Assembly (NCBI RefSeq): GCF_049276915.1
Contig: NZ_JBASXK010000089.1
Span: 1 to 64,000, forward strand
Length of the DNA: 64,000 nucleotides
DNA from: Aestuariivita sp049276915
GTDB taxonomy: Bacteria; Pseudomonadota; Alphaproteobacteria; Rhodobacterales; Rhodobacteraceae
Direction: 5' to 3'
The notes below the pieces were generated by a model. That model made no database searches. It worked only from the letters and a program-made list of their open reading frames with translations, and had not been told where the DNA came from. The position numbers and the translations under genes were made by a program. Position 1 is the stretch's first letter. Each line of letters begins with the position of its first letter. Positions 1 through 6,858 of this stretch are shown here, one piece after another.

Positions 1-110
1 GCGGCACCATCGGTCCAACGGTTCGCCCTGGTGGGTCTGACAGTCGATCCGCGACTATCTGCAAAATCCGCGCAGCGATCATGTGCCGGGGTGAAACGAA
101 TGACAGGTTC

Positions 111-124
111 TTGACCTAGCTCAA
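111..124. promoter_or_regulatory. FNR/CRP-family-like palindrome (TTGA-N6-TCAA)
   Basis: The bases TTGACCTAGCTCAA form the TTGA-N6-TCAA arrangement bound by FNR/DNR/NnrR-type regulators, but they lack the inner T...A of the strict FNR consensus. The site lies about 60 bases upstream of the first gene. A short hairpin (GCATC/GATGC arms, 127-146) follows it. Regulation by such a factor is inferred from the motif only. Confidence 0.3.
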
Positions 125-183
125 AAGCATCCGCGTCGCGCGATGCTAAGGCGGGTCGATGATATCAATGAAGGAAGTCAAAG

Positions 184-537
184 TTGAGCACGACATCATA
201 CCCGAAGCTGACGGATGGAATCGCAAGGCAAGTCGGTCAGTTGAGAAAGAACATCCCCGATACGATGAAAGGCTTTTCTGCGATGGCGCAGGGGGCAACG
301 GCAGATGGCGCTTTGGATGAAAAGATGAAGGAACTTGTTGCGATGGGCATCGCGATTGCCCTGCGCTGCGACGGGTGTATCGGATTTCATACAAAGAGCC
401 TGATACGGCTTGGGGCCACGCGCCAGGAGTTCGAAGAAATGCTGGGCGTTGCGATCTATATGGGAGGTGGGCCCTCGTTGATGTATGCGGCGCAGGCGCT
501 TGACGCCTGGGACCAGTTTGGCGCTTTGCACCGCTAG
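184..537 (+). CDS. AhpD-like carboxymuconolactone decarboxylase family protein
   Basis: This 117-residue protein has the small all-helical fold of the carboxymuconolactone decarboxylase/AhpD family. The AhpD signature is visible near residues 62-70 as R-C-D-G-C-I-G-F-H, giving the CxxC pair and downstream His that AhpD-type proteins use for thiol or peroxide chemistry. The start is taken as TTG at 184 because an AGGAAG ribosome site sits just upstream; the nearest ATG (168) is in another frame. It stands alone, 220 bases upstream of the hydantoinase-like gene. The substrate is unknown. Peroxidase or disulfide-reductase activity is a family inference, and the context could also mean a role in the downstream catabolic operon. 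Confidence 0.9.
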   Translation: MSTTSYPKLTDGIARQVGQLRKNIPDTMKGFSAMAQGATADGALDEKMKELVAMGIAIALRCDGCIGFHTKSLIRLGATRQEFEEMLGVAIYMGGGPSLMYAAQALDAWDQFGALHR

Positions 538-760
538 GCGGTTTGTTGCTTCGCACAGCACCAAAAGCCCGATCCTCGAAAATTTCCAAGGCGCGCGCGA
601 CGTCAATCTGATCCGCGCGCCAAGAGAGCAGCCTGGGCCATGGCGGAACCTGTCGCATCACCGGGCAGTCGCTGGGAGAGCAGGGCGCGTTTGTCATTGC
701 AGAACCGGTGAATAGGCGCATGCTGTGCCAAGTGGCAACTGTTGAAGATAGGCAGCATTC

Positions 761-2191
761 ATGTGCCCCGGAATAGATCTGGTCATTCAAAACGCCAGGA
801 TGGTGACGCCCGACGGCATCGTCCAGGGCGATCTTGCGGTTGCCGATGGCAAGATCGTGTCGGTCGCGACACCGGTCGGTGACGCCAGAACGCGTATTGA
901 TGCCAATGGCAAGTGGGTGATGCCCGGCGGTATTGATCCGCATGCCCATATTGAACAGATGTCCGGTATGGGCCAGTGGAATGCCGACACGTTCGAGACC
1001 GCCACCAAATCCGCTGCCATGGGCGGCACGACAAGCGTGATCTCCTTTGCCGCTCAGGCCGGCGGACAGTCTCTTTCCGATACGGTTGGCGACTATGCCG
1101 CGCGGGCTGCGCGGGGGGCCATGATCGACTATGCCTTCCATATCACGCTGACCGATACCGGGGTCGCAGGTTTTGAGGACGATCTTGCCGCGCTGATCGG
1201 TGCGGGCCACAGATCACTCAAGGTGTTCACCACATACAATATTCAGCTTAACGATGCCCAGTTGCTGCAGATTTTCAAGCAGGCCCGGCAGGCGGGTGCG
1301 CTGGTGTGTGTTCACGCGGAAAACGACGCGATCATTGCACAGGCCAAAGACGCGCTGATCAGGGCTGGCCATGTGACGCCGCGGGATCATGCCCGGTCCC
1401 GGCCCAGAATGGCGGAAATCGAAGCGGTGGAACGCATTTGCCGATTTGCCGAGTATCTCGACCAACCGGTGATGGTGTTCCATATCTCGACATCCGAAGG
1501 TGCGGCGGCGATCGCGGCGGCAAAGGCGCGCGGCGCTCCGGTCTGGGCCGAGACCTGTCCGCACTACCTGTTCATGACGCAAGACGTGCTCGACAAGCCC
1601 GGGCTTGAGGGGGCCAAGTGGATGTGTTCGCCGCCGCAACGCACTCGGGCGGATCAGGCGGCTTTGTGGGCTGCGCTGCTGGATGGAACGCTCAGCCTGG
1701 TCTCATCGGATCATGCGCCTTATCGCTTTGATGAAACCGGCAAGCTTGCGGCCGGTCCGACCCCTGGCTTTCATGAGATTGCCAACGGATTGCCGGGGCT
1801 GGAAACCCGACTGCCCTTGCTGTTTGACGCGATGGTCACGCAGGGGCGGGGCGGGCCCGAAGCCTTTGCCGAGTTGACCTCACACGCGCCTGCGAGGCTG
1901 TACGGGTTGAAAGGCAAAGGTGCCCTTGCCGAAGGCTTGGACGCGGATATCGTGATCTGGGACAGCGAGAAAACAGTGACATACGGGGCCAACGATCTGC
2001 ATGACAATGTCGGCTACAACCCCTGGGACGGGTATAGCGTGACGGGTTGGCCGGAGCTTGTCATGCTCAGGGGGCGGCCGCTTTTGCAGGAGGGGGCGTT
2101 TCTTGGCACCGCCGGGAGCGGGCGTTGGATCGAACGGCCGGTTCTGGCGACCAGACCCAACGCAGGTGCCGACCGGGCGGAGACAGCATGA
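761..2191 (+). CDS. Dihydropyrimidinase/hydantoinase-type amidohydrolase
   Basis: This 476-residue cyclic amidohydrolase hydrolyses ring amides such as dihydropyrimidines or hydantoins to N-carbamoyl amino acids in the cytoplasm. The binuclear metal site looks intact: H-A-H near residue 66, the carbamylated Lys in S-L-K-V-F-T-T-Y near residue 157, His in V-H-A-E-N, His in H-I-S-T-S-E-G-A and the catalytic Asp in S-S-D-H-A-P-Y. It leads an operon; its TGA overlaps the next ATG (ATGA) and a hydantoin-racemase-like gene follows. That context favours a hydantoinase over a housekeeping dihydropyrimidinase. Allantoinase is less likely. No N-carbamoylase gene is seen in the window, so the downstream step must be encoded elsewhere or the substrate differs. 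Confidence 0.9.
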   Translation: MCPGIDLVIQNARMVTPDGIVQGDLAVADGKIVSVATPVGDARTRIDANGKWVMPGGIDPHAHIEQMSGMGQWNADTFETATKSAAMGGTTSVISFAAQAGGQSLSDTVGDYAARAARGAMIDYAFHITLTDTGVAGFEDDLAALIGAGHRSLKVFTTYNIQLNDAQLLQIFKQARQAGALVCVHAENDAIIAQAKDALIRAGHVTPRDHARSRPRMAEIEAVERICRFAEYLDQPVMVFHISTSEGAAAIAAAKARGAPVWAETCPHYLFMTQDVLDKPGLEGAKWMCSPPQRTRADQAALWAALLDGTLSLVSSDHAPYRFDETGKLAAGPTPGFHEIANGLPGLETRLPLLFDAMVTQGRGGPEAFAELTSHAPARLYGLKGKGALAEGLDADIVIWDSEKTVTYGANDLHDNVGYNPWDGYSVTGWPELVMLRGRPLLQEGAFLGTAGSGRWIERPVLATRPNAGADRAETA

Positions 2192-2577
2192 ACAGACCCG
2201 AGACATCCAACCAACTGGCGATCACGTTCTTTTACTATCGCGATCTGCCCGCAGCGATGCAGTTCTACGAAAACGTGCTGGGATTGCCCCTCGCGATCGA
2301 TCAGGGCTGGTGCAAGATCTATCGGATCTGTCCCGGTGCACATGTCGGTTTGGTGGACGAAACAAGGGGCATGAACAAATGGGCCGCGGTCAAACCGGTG
2401 CAGCTTTGTATCCGCGTGCCTGATGTAGATGACTGGTATGCCTATGCCCAGGACAGCAAGCTGGATAACCTGTCAGATCTGTTCTTGAACGACGAGATCG
2501 GCATCCGCGCCTTTGTTTTCAATGATCCGGAAGGCTATCAGATCGAGATCCAATCCGCGATAAGGCCCGGCGCATGA
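2188..2577 (+). CDS. VOC (glyoxalase/bleomycin-resistance fold) family protein
   Basis: This 129-residue single-domain protein starts at the ATG overlapping the stop of the amidohydrolase. It has the vicinal-oxygen-chelate layout: an N-terminal F-Y-Y-R-D-L strand and helix, the F-Y-E-N-V-L-G-L-P motif typical of the first beta-alpha-beta module, and a C-terminal D-P-E-G-Y-Q-I-E-I strand that usually supplies a metal-ligating Glu. VOC proteins include glyoxalases, dioxygenases, epimerases and binding proteins, so the reaction cannot be assigned. Translational coupling to hydantoinase and racemase genes suggests a role with the same substrate. Confidence 0.85.
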   Translation: MNRPETSNQLAITFFYYRDLPAAMQFYENVLGLPLAIDQGWCKIYRICPGAHVGLVDETRGMNKWAAVKPVQLCIRVPDVDDWYAYAQDSKLDNLSDLFLNDEIGIRAFVFNDPEGYQIEIQSAIRPGA

Positions 2578-3254
2578 CCACATTGATCGTGATCAATCCG
2601 AACTCTTCCCAAACGGTGACGGACGGCATCGACAGGGCGGTCGAACCGCTGCGCAGTTTTGGCATTCCGATCCGCTGTCTCACGCTGGCCGAAGGGCCTG
2701 CTGGCATCGAAAGCCAGCGCCAGGCCGATCTGACCATTGCTCCCATGCTGGCGATGGCGGCGGCTCAGAGCGACGCAGCGGGGTATGTGATCGCCTGTTT
2801 CGGTGATCCAGGGCTGCACGCGTTGCGCGATCAGACAAGCCATCCGGTGGTCGGAATCCAGGAGGCTTCGGTCATGACCGCGCTGAGTCTGGGCCATAAA
2901 TTCGGAGTGATCGCCATTCTTCCCTCTTCGGTTCCGCGCCATTTGCGCGCCTTTGGTGCCATGGGGGTGCTGGACCGGTTGGCAGGAGATCGCCCGCTGG
3001 GGCTGGGCGTGGCGGATCTGGCGGATGACACCAGGAGCCTGGATGCCATGATCGCGACCGGAAAACGGTTGCGCGACGAAGACGGTGCCAACGTCCTGAT
3101 CATGGGCTGCGCCGGCATGGCGCGCTATCGTGAACCGCTGCAGGAGGCAACAGGCCTGCCGGTTGTTGAACCCACTCAGGCCGCTGCAAGCATGGCATTG
3201 GGGCAGATCCGGCTGAAGTTGTCTCACAAAGTGAAAAGATCCGATCATGCTTGA
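2574..3254 (+). CDS. Asp/Glu/hydantoin racemase family protein
   Basis: This 226-residue protein belongs to the two-cysteine racemase superfamily. It begins with the I-V-I-N-P-N-S-S stretch typical of hydantoin racemases and allantoin racemases. Both catalytic cysteines are visible: A-C-F-G-D-P-G near residue 70 and M-G-C-A-G-M near residue 180. The family interconverts hydantoin or amino-acid stereoisomers by two-base proton transfer without cofactor. It overlaps its neighbours by a few bases on both sides, so it is co-translated with the VOC and aldolase-like genes. Hydantoin racemase is the best call; maleate isomerase or arylmalonate decarboxylase-like activity cannot be excluded. Confidence 0.85.
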   Translation: MTTLIVINPNSSQTVTDGIDRAVEPLRSFGIPIRCLTLAEGPAGIESQRQADLTIAPMLAMAAAQSDAAGYVIACFGDPGLHALRDQTSHPVVGIQEASVMTALSLGHKFGVIAILPSSVPRHLRAFGAMGVLDRLAGDRPLGLGVADLADDTRSLDAMIATGKRLRDEDGANVLIMGCAGMARYREPLQEATGLPVVEPTQAAASMALGQIRLKLSHKVKRSDHA

Positions 3255-4164
3255 TGAAACCACCAATGGCGTCTTCACGATAGCTGCCACTCCGTTTCTG
3301 CCGGATGGGGCGCTGGATTTCGACAGCATCGATCGCATGATCGACGCCTATGTCGAAAAGGGCGCGAACGGGCTGACCATTCTCGGCATGATGGGCGAGG
3401 CAGGAAAGCTGTCGGCCGCGGAATCCGTTTCGGTCGTGCGGCGCGTCACGTCACGTTGCACGGTGCCCGTGATCGTGGGCGTGTCCGCCGCCGGGTTTTC
3501 GGCAATGACCGCCCTGAGCAACGAGGCAATGGACGCCGGAGCCATGGGCGTCATGGTTGCACCGCCGATGGGATTGCGCACTGACGCGCAGATCATCAGC
3601 TATTTCCACAACACGGCGGATGCGCTGGGCAGCATTCCTTTCGTGCTGCAGGATTTTCCGCTGGCGACCGGCGTGCAAATCTCGGCCTCGGTTGCGCTGA
3701 AGATCGTCGAGGACTGCCCGACCTGCGTGATGCTCAAACACGAAGACTGGCCCGGTCTGGAAAAAATCACCGAACTGCGCAAGGCGTCCGATGCCGGATC
3801 ACGTCGGATATCCATCCTGTGCGGCAATGGTGGGATGTATCTGCTGGAAGAAATGCTTCGTGGGGCAGATGGTGCGATGACGGGGTTTGGATACCCTGAA
3901 ATGATGCGTCAGGTTCTGACTGCCTTTCTGGCCGGTGACATCGAGCGGGCAAGGGATATCTTCGACGCCTATATGCCCATGATCCGCTATGAGGCGCAGC
4001 CCGGCATGGGGCTGGCCATCCGCAAGTATTCTCTGGCGCAACAGGGCGTCATCGCGCATCCCACCCTGCGCAAACCGGGTGCGGGTTTGTCGGCTCTGGC
4101 CCGTGCGGAAATCGACGTTCTTGCCGCCCGGCAACGGCAGCGTCTGAGTGAGCTTGGTCTATAG
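3247..4164 (+). CDS. DapA-like (dihydrodipicolinate synthase/N-acetylneuraminate lyase) family protein
   Basis: This 305-residue TIM-barrel aldolase-family protein has the Schiff-base lysine in C-V-M-L-K-H-E-D (Lys164). The substrate-loop motif reads G-M-M-G-E (residues 47-51) where DapA has G-T-T-G-E. The position of the catalytic Tyr in DapA/NanA (Y-N-V-P) reads Q-D-F-P (135-138). It is therefore not a lysine-pathway DapA and probably handles a different 2-oxo-acid. It is the last gene of the hydantoin operon, starting 8 bases before the racemase stop. It may condense or cleave the keto-acid or aldehyde made from the ring-opened substrate; this is inference. Confidence 0.85.
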   Translation: MLDETTNGVFTIAATPFLPDGALDFDSIDRMIDAYVEKGANGLTILGMMGEAGKLSAAESVSVVRRVTSRCTVPVIVGVSAAGFSAMTALSNEAMDAGAMGVMVAPPMGLRTDAQIISYFHNTADALGSIPFVLQDFPLATGVQISASVALKIVEDCPTCVMLKHEDWPGLEKITELRKASDAGSRRISILCGNGGMYLLEEMLRGADGAMTGFGYPEMMRQVLTAFLAGDIERARDIFDAYMPMIRYEAQPGMGLAIRKYSLAQQGVIAHPTLRKPGAGLSALARAEIDVLAARQRQRLSELGL

Positions 4165-4227
4165 GGCCCGACTGCGCAGCTTGGACAGATCGATAGCTTG
4201 CTTGGGTCGGGACCCGGTGTCCGCTCT

Positions 4228-4312
4228 GAGAGTGGTGCCAGCTTTGTTCGACATAACGCTCGGCATTTGACTGCAAACCGAAACTGGTTCGAATGGGACT
4301 GACACCACTCTC
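4228..4312. repeat. 10-bp perfect inverted repeat with 65-base spacer
   Basis: GAGAGTGGTG at 4228-4237 is matched by its exact reverse complement CACCACTCTC at 4303-4312. The pair lies between the end of the hydantoin operon and the 3' end of the oppositely oriented coiled-coil gene. It could be a relic of small mobile-element ends or a long-loop hairpin for convergent termination. No transposase is present. Confidence 0.5.
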
Positions 4313-4319
4313 GTCGCGC

Positions 4320-5528
4320 CTAACCCAGGCCGCTAGCTCCGCCCGTGAAGGCACCGACAGTGTCTGCTATCTGCAGCCAGCCTTCGCTTGTGGACAAAAG
4401 CTGTTTCGTCTGTGCCGAAAGGCTTTTGGGCTGAAGACCTGCGACATCCCCCAGTTTCACGCCAATGTCCTTCAAGCTTCTCTCAAGCTCTTTGGATTGT
4501 GCCATCCCGCTTTTGACTTTCGACACCTTCTTCCTTGCCGTGGCGATGTCTTTTTTCAACGTATCGACGATCTTGGAGTTTGCCGCGTGTTTCTTCAACG
4601 CGGACTTGTTGCTTGCGGATTTGGCAAGCTCGGCCATGAGTTTTGTCTGTTCCGCCTCATAGCTGGTGAGTTCTGCGGATTTCTTGTTTATGTCGACCAA
4701 AAGTTTTGCGATCTTGTCCTCTTTCATTTTGACAAGATTGTTCATGTCCGAGAGGTGGCCACCCATTTTCCCACGGCTGCTGTTCGCTTTATCCAGAACG
4801 GACTGAAGTTCCTTCAGGTCACTTTCAACCTGCTTGAGCAGCCGGGTCTCGGTATCATAAACCTCCTTGCATCCCTTACCCAGGGAGACGAGGCTCGCCG
4901 TGCCTGAAATCGCCACGCCAGCGATTGCCAGGCCAAGAAATGCGGGGGCCAAGGCACCACCGCTCAATATGAGCGCCGCAACGCCAAGTGATATGCCGCC
5001 GATGACCAAGACGGCTCTGAGCGCCGTGGTTTTTCTCAACTTGGCCTTTTTCGCGTTGAATGCCGCTACGCGCCCCTTCTTGAGCGCTTGCTCGAGCGCG
5101 ATCAGCGCCTGTTGTTCAAGCCCGCTTGCCCAGTTGTTGACGATGGTCTGGTAATCAGACTTGAGATTTTCGACATCCTTCTGAAGTTTCACGACTTCCA
5201 GGTAGGCTGCCTTGAACGCATTGGCATCCGTTTTGCTGACTTTCCCGCTTGCAAGAACTTTTTCCGCCTTTTCAGCTTCCTTGTTCAGCTTTTCAACCAG
5301 TTTGGATTTATCCAAGATCCATGAATTGAGATGGGACAGTTGCTTTGAAATTCGTTTCTTGGTTTCTTCTACAAAAAACTTTTCAACTTTGCTTTTGTTC
5401 GCAACGTCGCTTTGGTCAAGCGCGTAGTCAATCTTGATGCTTATCTCAAGCGGTTCACTTGATAGAAAACTTGTTTTCTTCGGTGTAACTTTATCGGAAT
5501 ATTCGAATGTGCAGATTTTTTCGGCCAT
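4320..5528 (-). CDS. Coiled-coil protein with central hydrophobic hairpin (candidate alpha-pore-forming or membrane-inserting protein)
   Basis: I do not recognise this 402-residue protein. Residues 1-35 look beta-rich. Residues 40-165 are Lys/Glu-rich helix with heptad-like spacing. Residues 169-217 are a continuous Gly/Ala/Val/Ile-rich hydrophobic stretch long enough for a two-helix hairpin, broken near the G-G-A-L-A-P turn at 190-195. Residues 220-355 are again long amphipathic helix, followed by a short polar tail. There is no signal peptide. Helix-hydrophobic hairpin-helix is the layout of alpha-pore-forming toxins of the ClyA/Hbl/XaxA kind, but only the architecture supports this. AGGA lies 7 bases before the ATG. 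Base composition is poorer in G+C than the neighbours and the gene stands alone, which suggests transfer. Phage, secretion-effector or structural roles are equally open. Confidence 0.8.
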   Translation of the reverse strand: MAEKICTFEYSDKVTPKKTSFLSSEPLEISIKIDYALDQSDVANKSKVEKFFVEETKKRISKQLSHLNSWILDKSKLVEKLNKEAEKAEKVLASGKVSKTDANAFKAAYLEVVKLQKDVENLKSDYQTIVNNWASGLEQQALIALEQALKKGRVAAFNAKKAKLRKTTALRAVLVIGGISLGVAALILSGGALAPAFLGLAIAGVAISGTASLVSLGKGCKEVYDTETRLLKQVESDLKELQSVLDKANSSRGKMGGHLSDMNNLVKMKEDKIAKLLVDINKKSAELTSYEAEQTKLMAELAKSASNKSALKKHAANSKIVDTLKKDIATARKKVSKVKSGMAQSKELERSLKDIGVKLGDVAGLQPKSLSAQTKQLLSTSEGWLQIADTVGAFTGGASGLG

Positions 5529-5559
5529 AGAAGAATCCTATTTGTCAAATATAGGCTGC

Positions 5560-5573
5560 GCTGGGAACCCAGC
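5560..5573. promoter_or_regulatory. 14-bp perfect palindrome upstream of the coiled-coil gene
   Basis: GCTGGGAACCCAGC is a perfect 14-bp palindrome. Read on the minus strand it is followed six bases later by TATATT, a good -10 hexamer, and the ATG of the 402-residue protein lies about 30 bases beyond the palindrome. That position fits an operator for a dimeric repressor or activator. A small RNA hairpin is the alternative. Confidence 0.45.
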
Positions 5574-5721
5574 CCTACAAACAGAAGTCTCTGGCTTGAG
5601 ACATCAAGTAATCCGAGCCATGAGTGCTCAATACAGCGGGTGTATTGCTTTCACCCACGCTGCCCATGGAGAGCGCCAGCAGGCCGAGCCTGCTTCGATT
5701 TTGGCCTTCGATCAAGTCTTT

Positions 5722-5750
5722 TGGGAGGTCGGCAGGATTTGAACCAGGCG
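5722..5750 (-). other. tRNA 3'-end-like fragment (possible attachment-site scar)
   Basis: Read on the minus strand, this segment contains GGTTCAAATCC, which matches a tRNA T-loop with flanks, followed 8 bases later by ACCTCCCA ending in CCA. The T-stem has mismatches, and no matching 5' half lies within the preceding 75 bases, so it is not a functional tRNA. Integrative elements often leave 3' tRNA fragments. Its position next to a foreign-looking gene fits that, but chance resemblance is possible. Confidence 0.3.
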
Positions 5751-5903
5751 CGCGGATCTCTGTTTGCATGATCAAGGGCACTGCAGTGATGGCCCCGGAA
5801 GATGTCGCTGCATCGCGCAAGACGACAGGCAATTGGACGCTGCATCTTGATGCGCGGGTCCATGAAAATACCTGCGCGGCACCGTCAGCTTGCGGCGGGC
5901 AGG

Positions 5904-6623
5904 TCAGTCGGCATCGCGCCGGGTCAGTGTTGCAACCAGCCGGTTATCGGCATCAAACAGCGCAAGCAGCAGATGCGTGGCCACGATACGGTCGGCAGCG
6001 GCGAGGGCCTGCATGAAGCCCTGTTCGGTTTCACCTTCGCTGCCCATGCAGACCCGCCGCGTCATGGCGACTGGCCCCATGATCGGCCCGTCCGAGACGG
6101 TGTCATAGCGGCCGTTGAACATGTTGCAGCCGCTGTTTCCCGCAGCGGTTCCATCGGATTTGAAGCCAATCCAGGCCTCGGCGCCTGCCGGGGTGCCGCT
6201 AAGATCGCGCAGCAGCCATTCCGAACCCGCCAGATCCGACAGACGTCCGCCCGCGTTCAGCGTATCCGGGCCGCTGCCTTCGCTCAGGAACCAGCCCGCC
6301 GCCCAGCCGATGGTGCGGTCATGCCCGACGATGCACCAGCGGGTCTTGCTGGCGGCCGCGCGCTCGGTTTCCGAGGCGTCCTGCCAGTCTTGCAGGCTCA
6401 GGCCTCCGATGCAGCCAAATGCCATGACCCCGTTCGTGCCTGCCGGAATTGTGCCAATCAGCGCCCCATCGGCTGCTGGTGTCGCGCGGATGTTGAGGAC
6501 ATCATCGCTTTGCACGCCGGTGACCTGATAGTGATCGGGACCATCTGCGGTGGCATGGGCCGTGGCGCTCCAGAGGGAGGCCGCGCAGGCCAGAACGGTC
6601 AGGGTGATCGGGCGAGATGTCAT
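5904..6623 (-). CDS. Secreted SH3-like plus META-domain protein
   Basis: This 239-residue protein begins with a signal peptide (about residues 1-25, ending A-T-A-H-A). It then has an SH3_3-like segment (about 32-100) with the L-N-I-R-A-T-P-A motif, and a C-terminal META/HslJ-like domain (about 130-235) with L-A-G-S-E-W near its start and S-G-C-N-M-F-N-G, the hallmark of the META fold. META proteins in Gram-negatives are often envelope stress or heat-inducible proteins of unknown chemistry. It is probably periplasmic. It is transcribed away from icd across a 235-base gap and has no operon partner. Confidence 0.85.
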   Translation of the reverse strand: MTSRPITLTVLACAASLWSATAHATADGPDHYQVTGVQSDDVLNIRATPAADGALIGTIPAGTNGVMAFGCIGGLSLQDWQDASETERAAASKTRWCIVGHDRTIGWAAGWFLSEGSGPDTLNAGGRLSDLAGSEWLLRDLSGTPAGAEAWIGFKSDGTAAGNSGCNMFNGRYDTVSDGPIMGPVAMTRRVCMGSEGETEQGFMQALAAADRIVATHLLLALFDADNRLVATLTRRDAD

Positions 6624-6812
6624 TGTGGGGGTCTTTCACTAGTGTTGCATTCCAGAGCATGACGTAAGACCGGCCTTGCGGTTTGCCGATGGTTGTCATG
6701 TGCCATAGGCGGGTTTTGGCCGATCGGCATCGCGCATGGCTTTGTGAAAAAGGGCTTTGGCGCGTCACCACGCCCCACCCCTCATGCGATTGTGAGGTGG
6801 ACGATCCGATTA

Positions 6813-6821
6813 TGGTATACT
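6813..6821 (+). promoter_or_regulatory. Extended -10 promoter of icd
   Basis: TGGTATACT at 6813-6821 is an extended -10 element (TGN-TATACT), 38 bases before the icd ATG. No good -35 lies at standard spacing, as expected for extended -10 promoters. Confidence 0.5.
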
Positions 6822-6858
6822 ATTGCATGCCGAAATTACCAGGCAAGGCGTGGGAATC

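Larger units (their letters stand above)
5529..5903. other. 375-base stretch without a gene
   Basis: This stretch holds the promoter side of the coiled-coil gene, including a palindrome at 5560-5573 and a TATATT hexamer (minus strand) next to it. It also holds a tRNA-3'-end-like fragment at 5722-5750. Short reading frames cross it on both strands, but none has a ribosome site or a recognisable product. The stretch looks like scar DNA from an old insertion. Confidence 0.5.

Noticed and set aside
538..760. Remnant gene in the gap between the AhpD-like gene and the amidohydrolase
   Set aside because: A minus-strand frame has a protein-like stretch but no start signal, and I cannot match it to a family.
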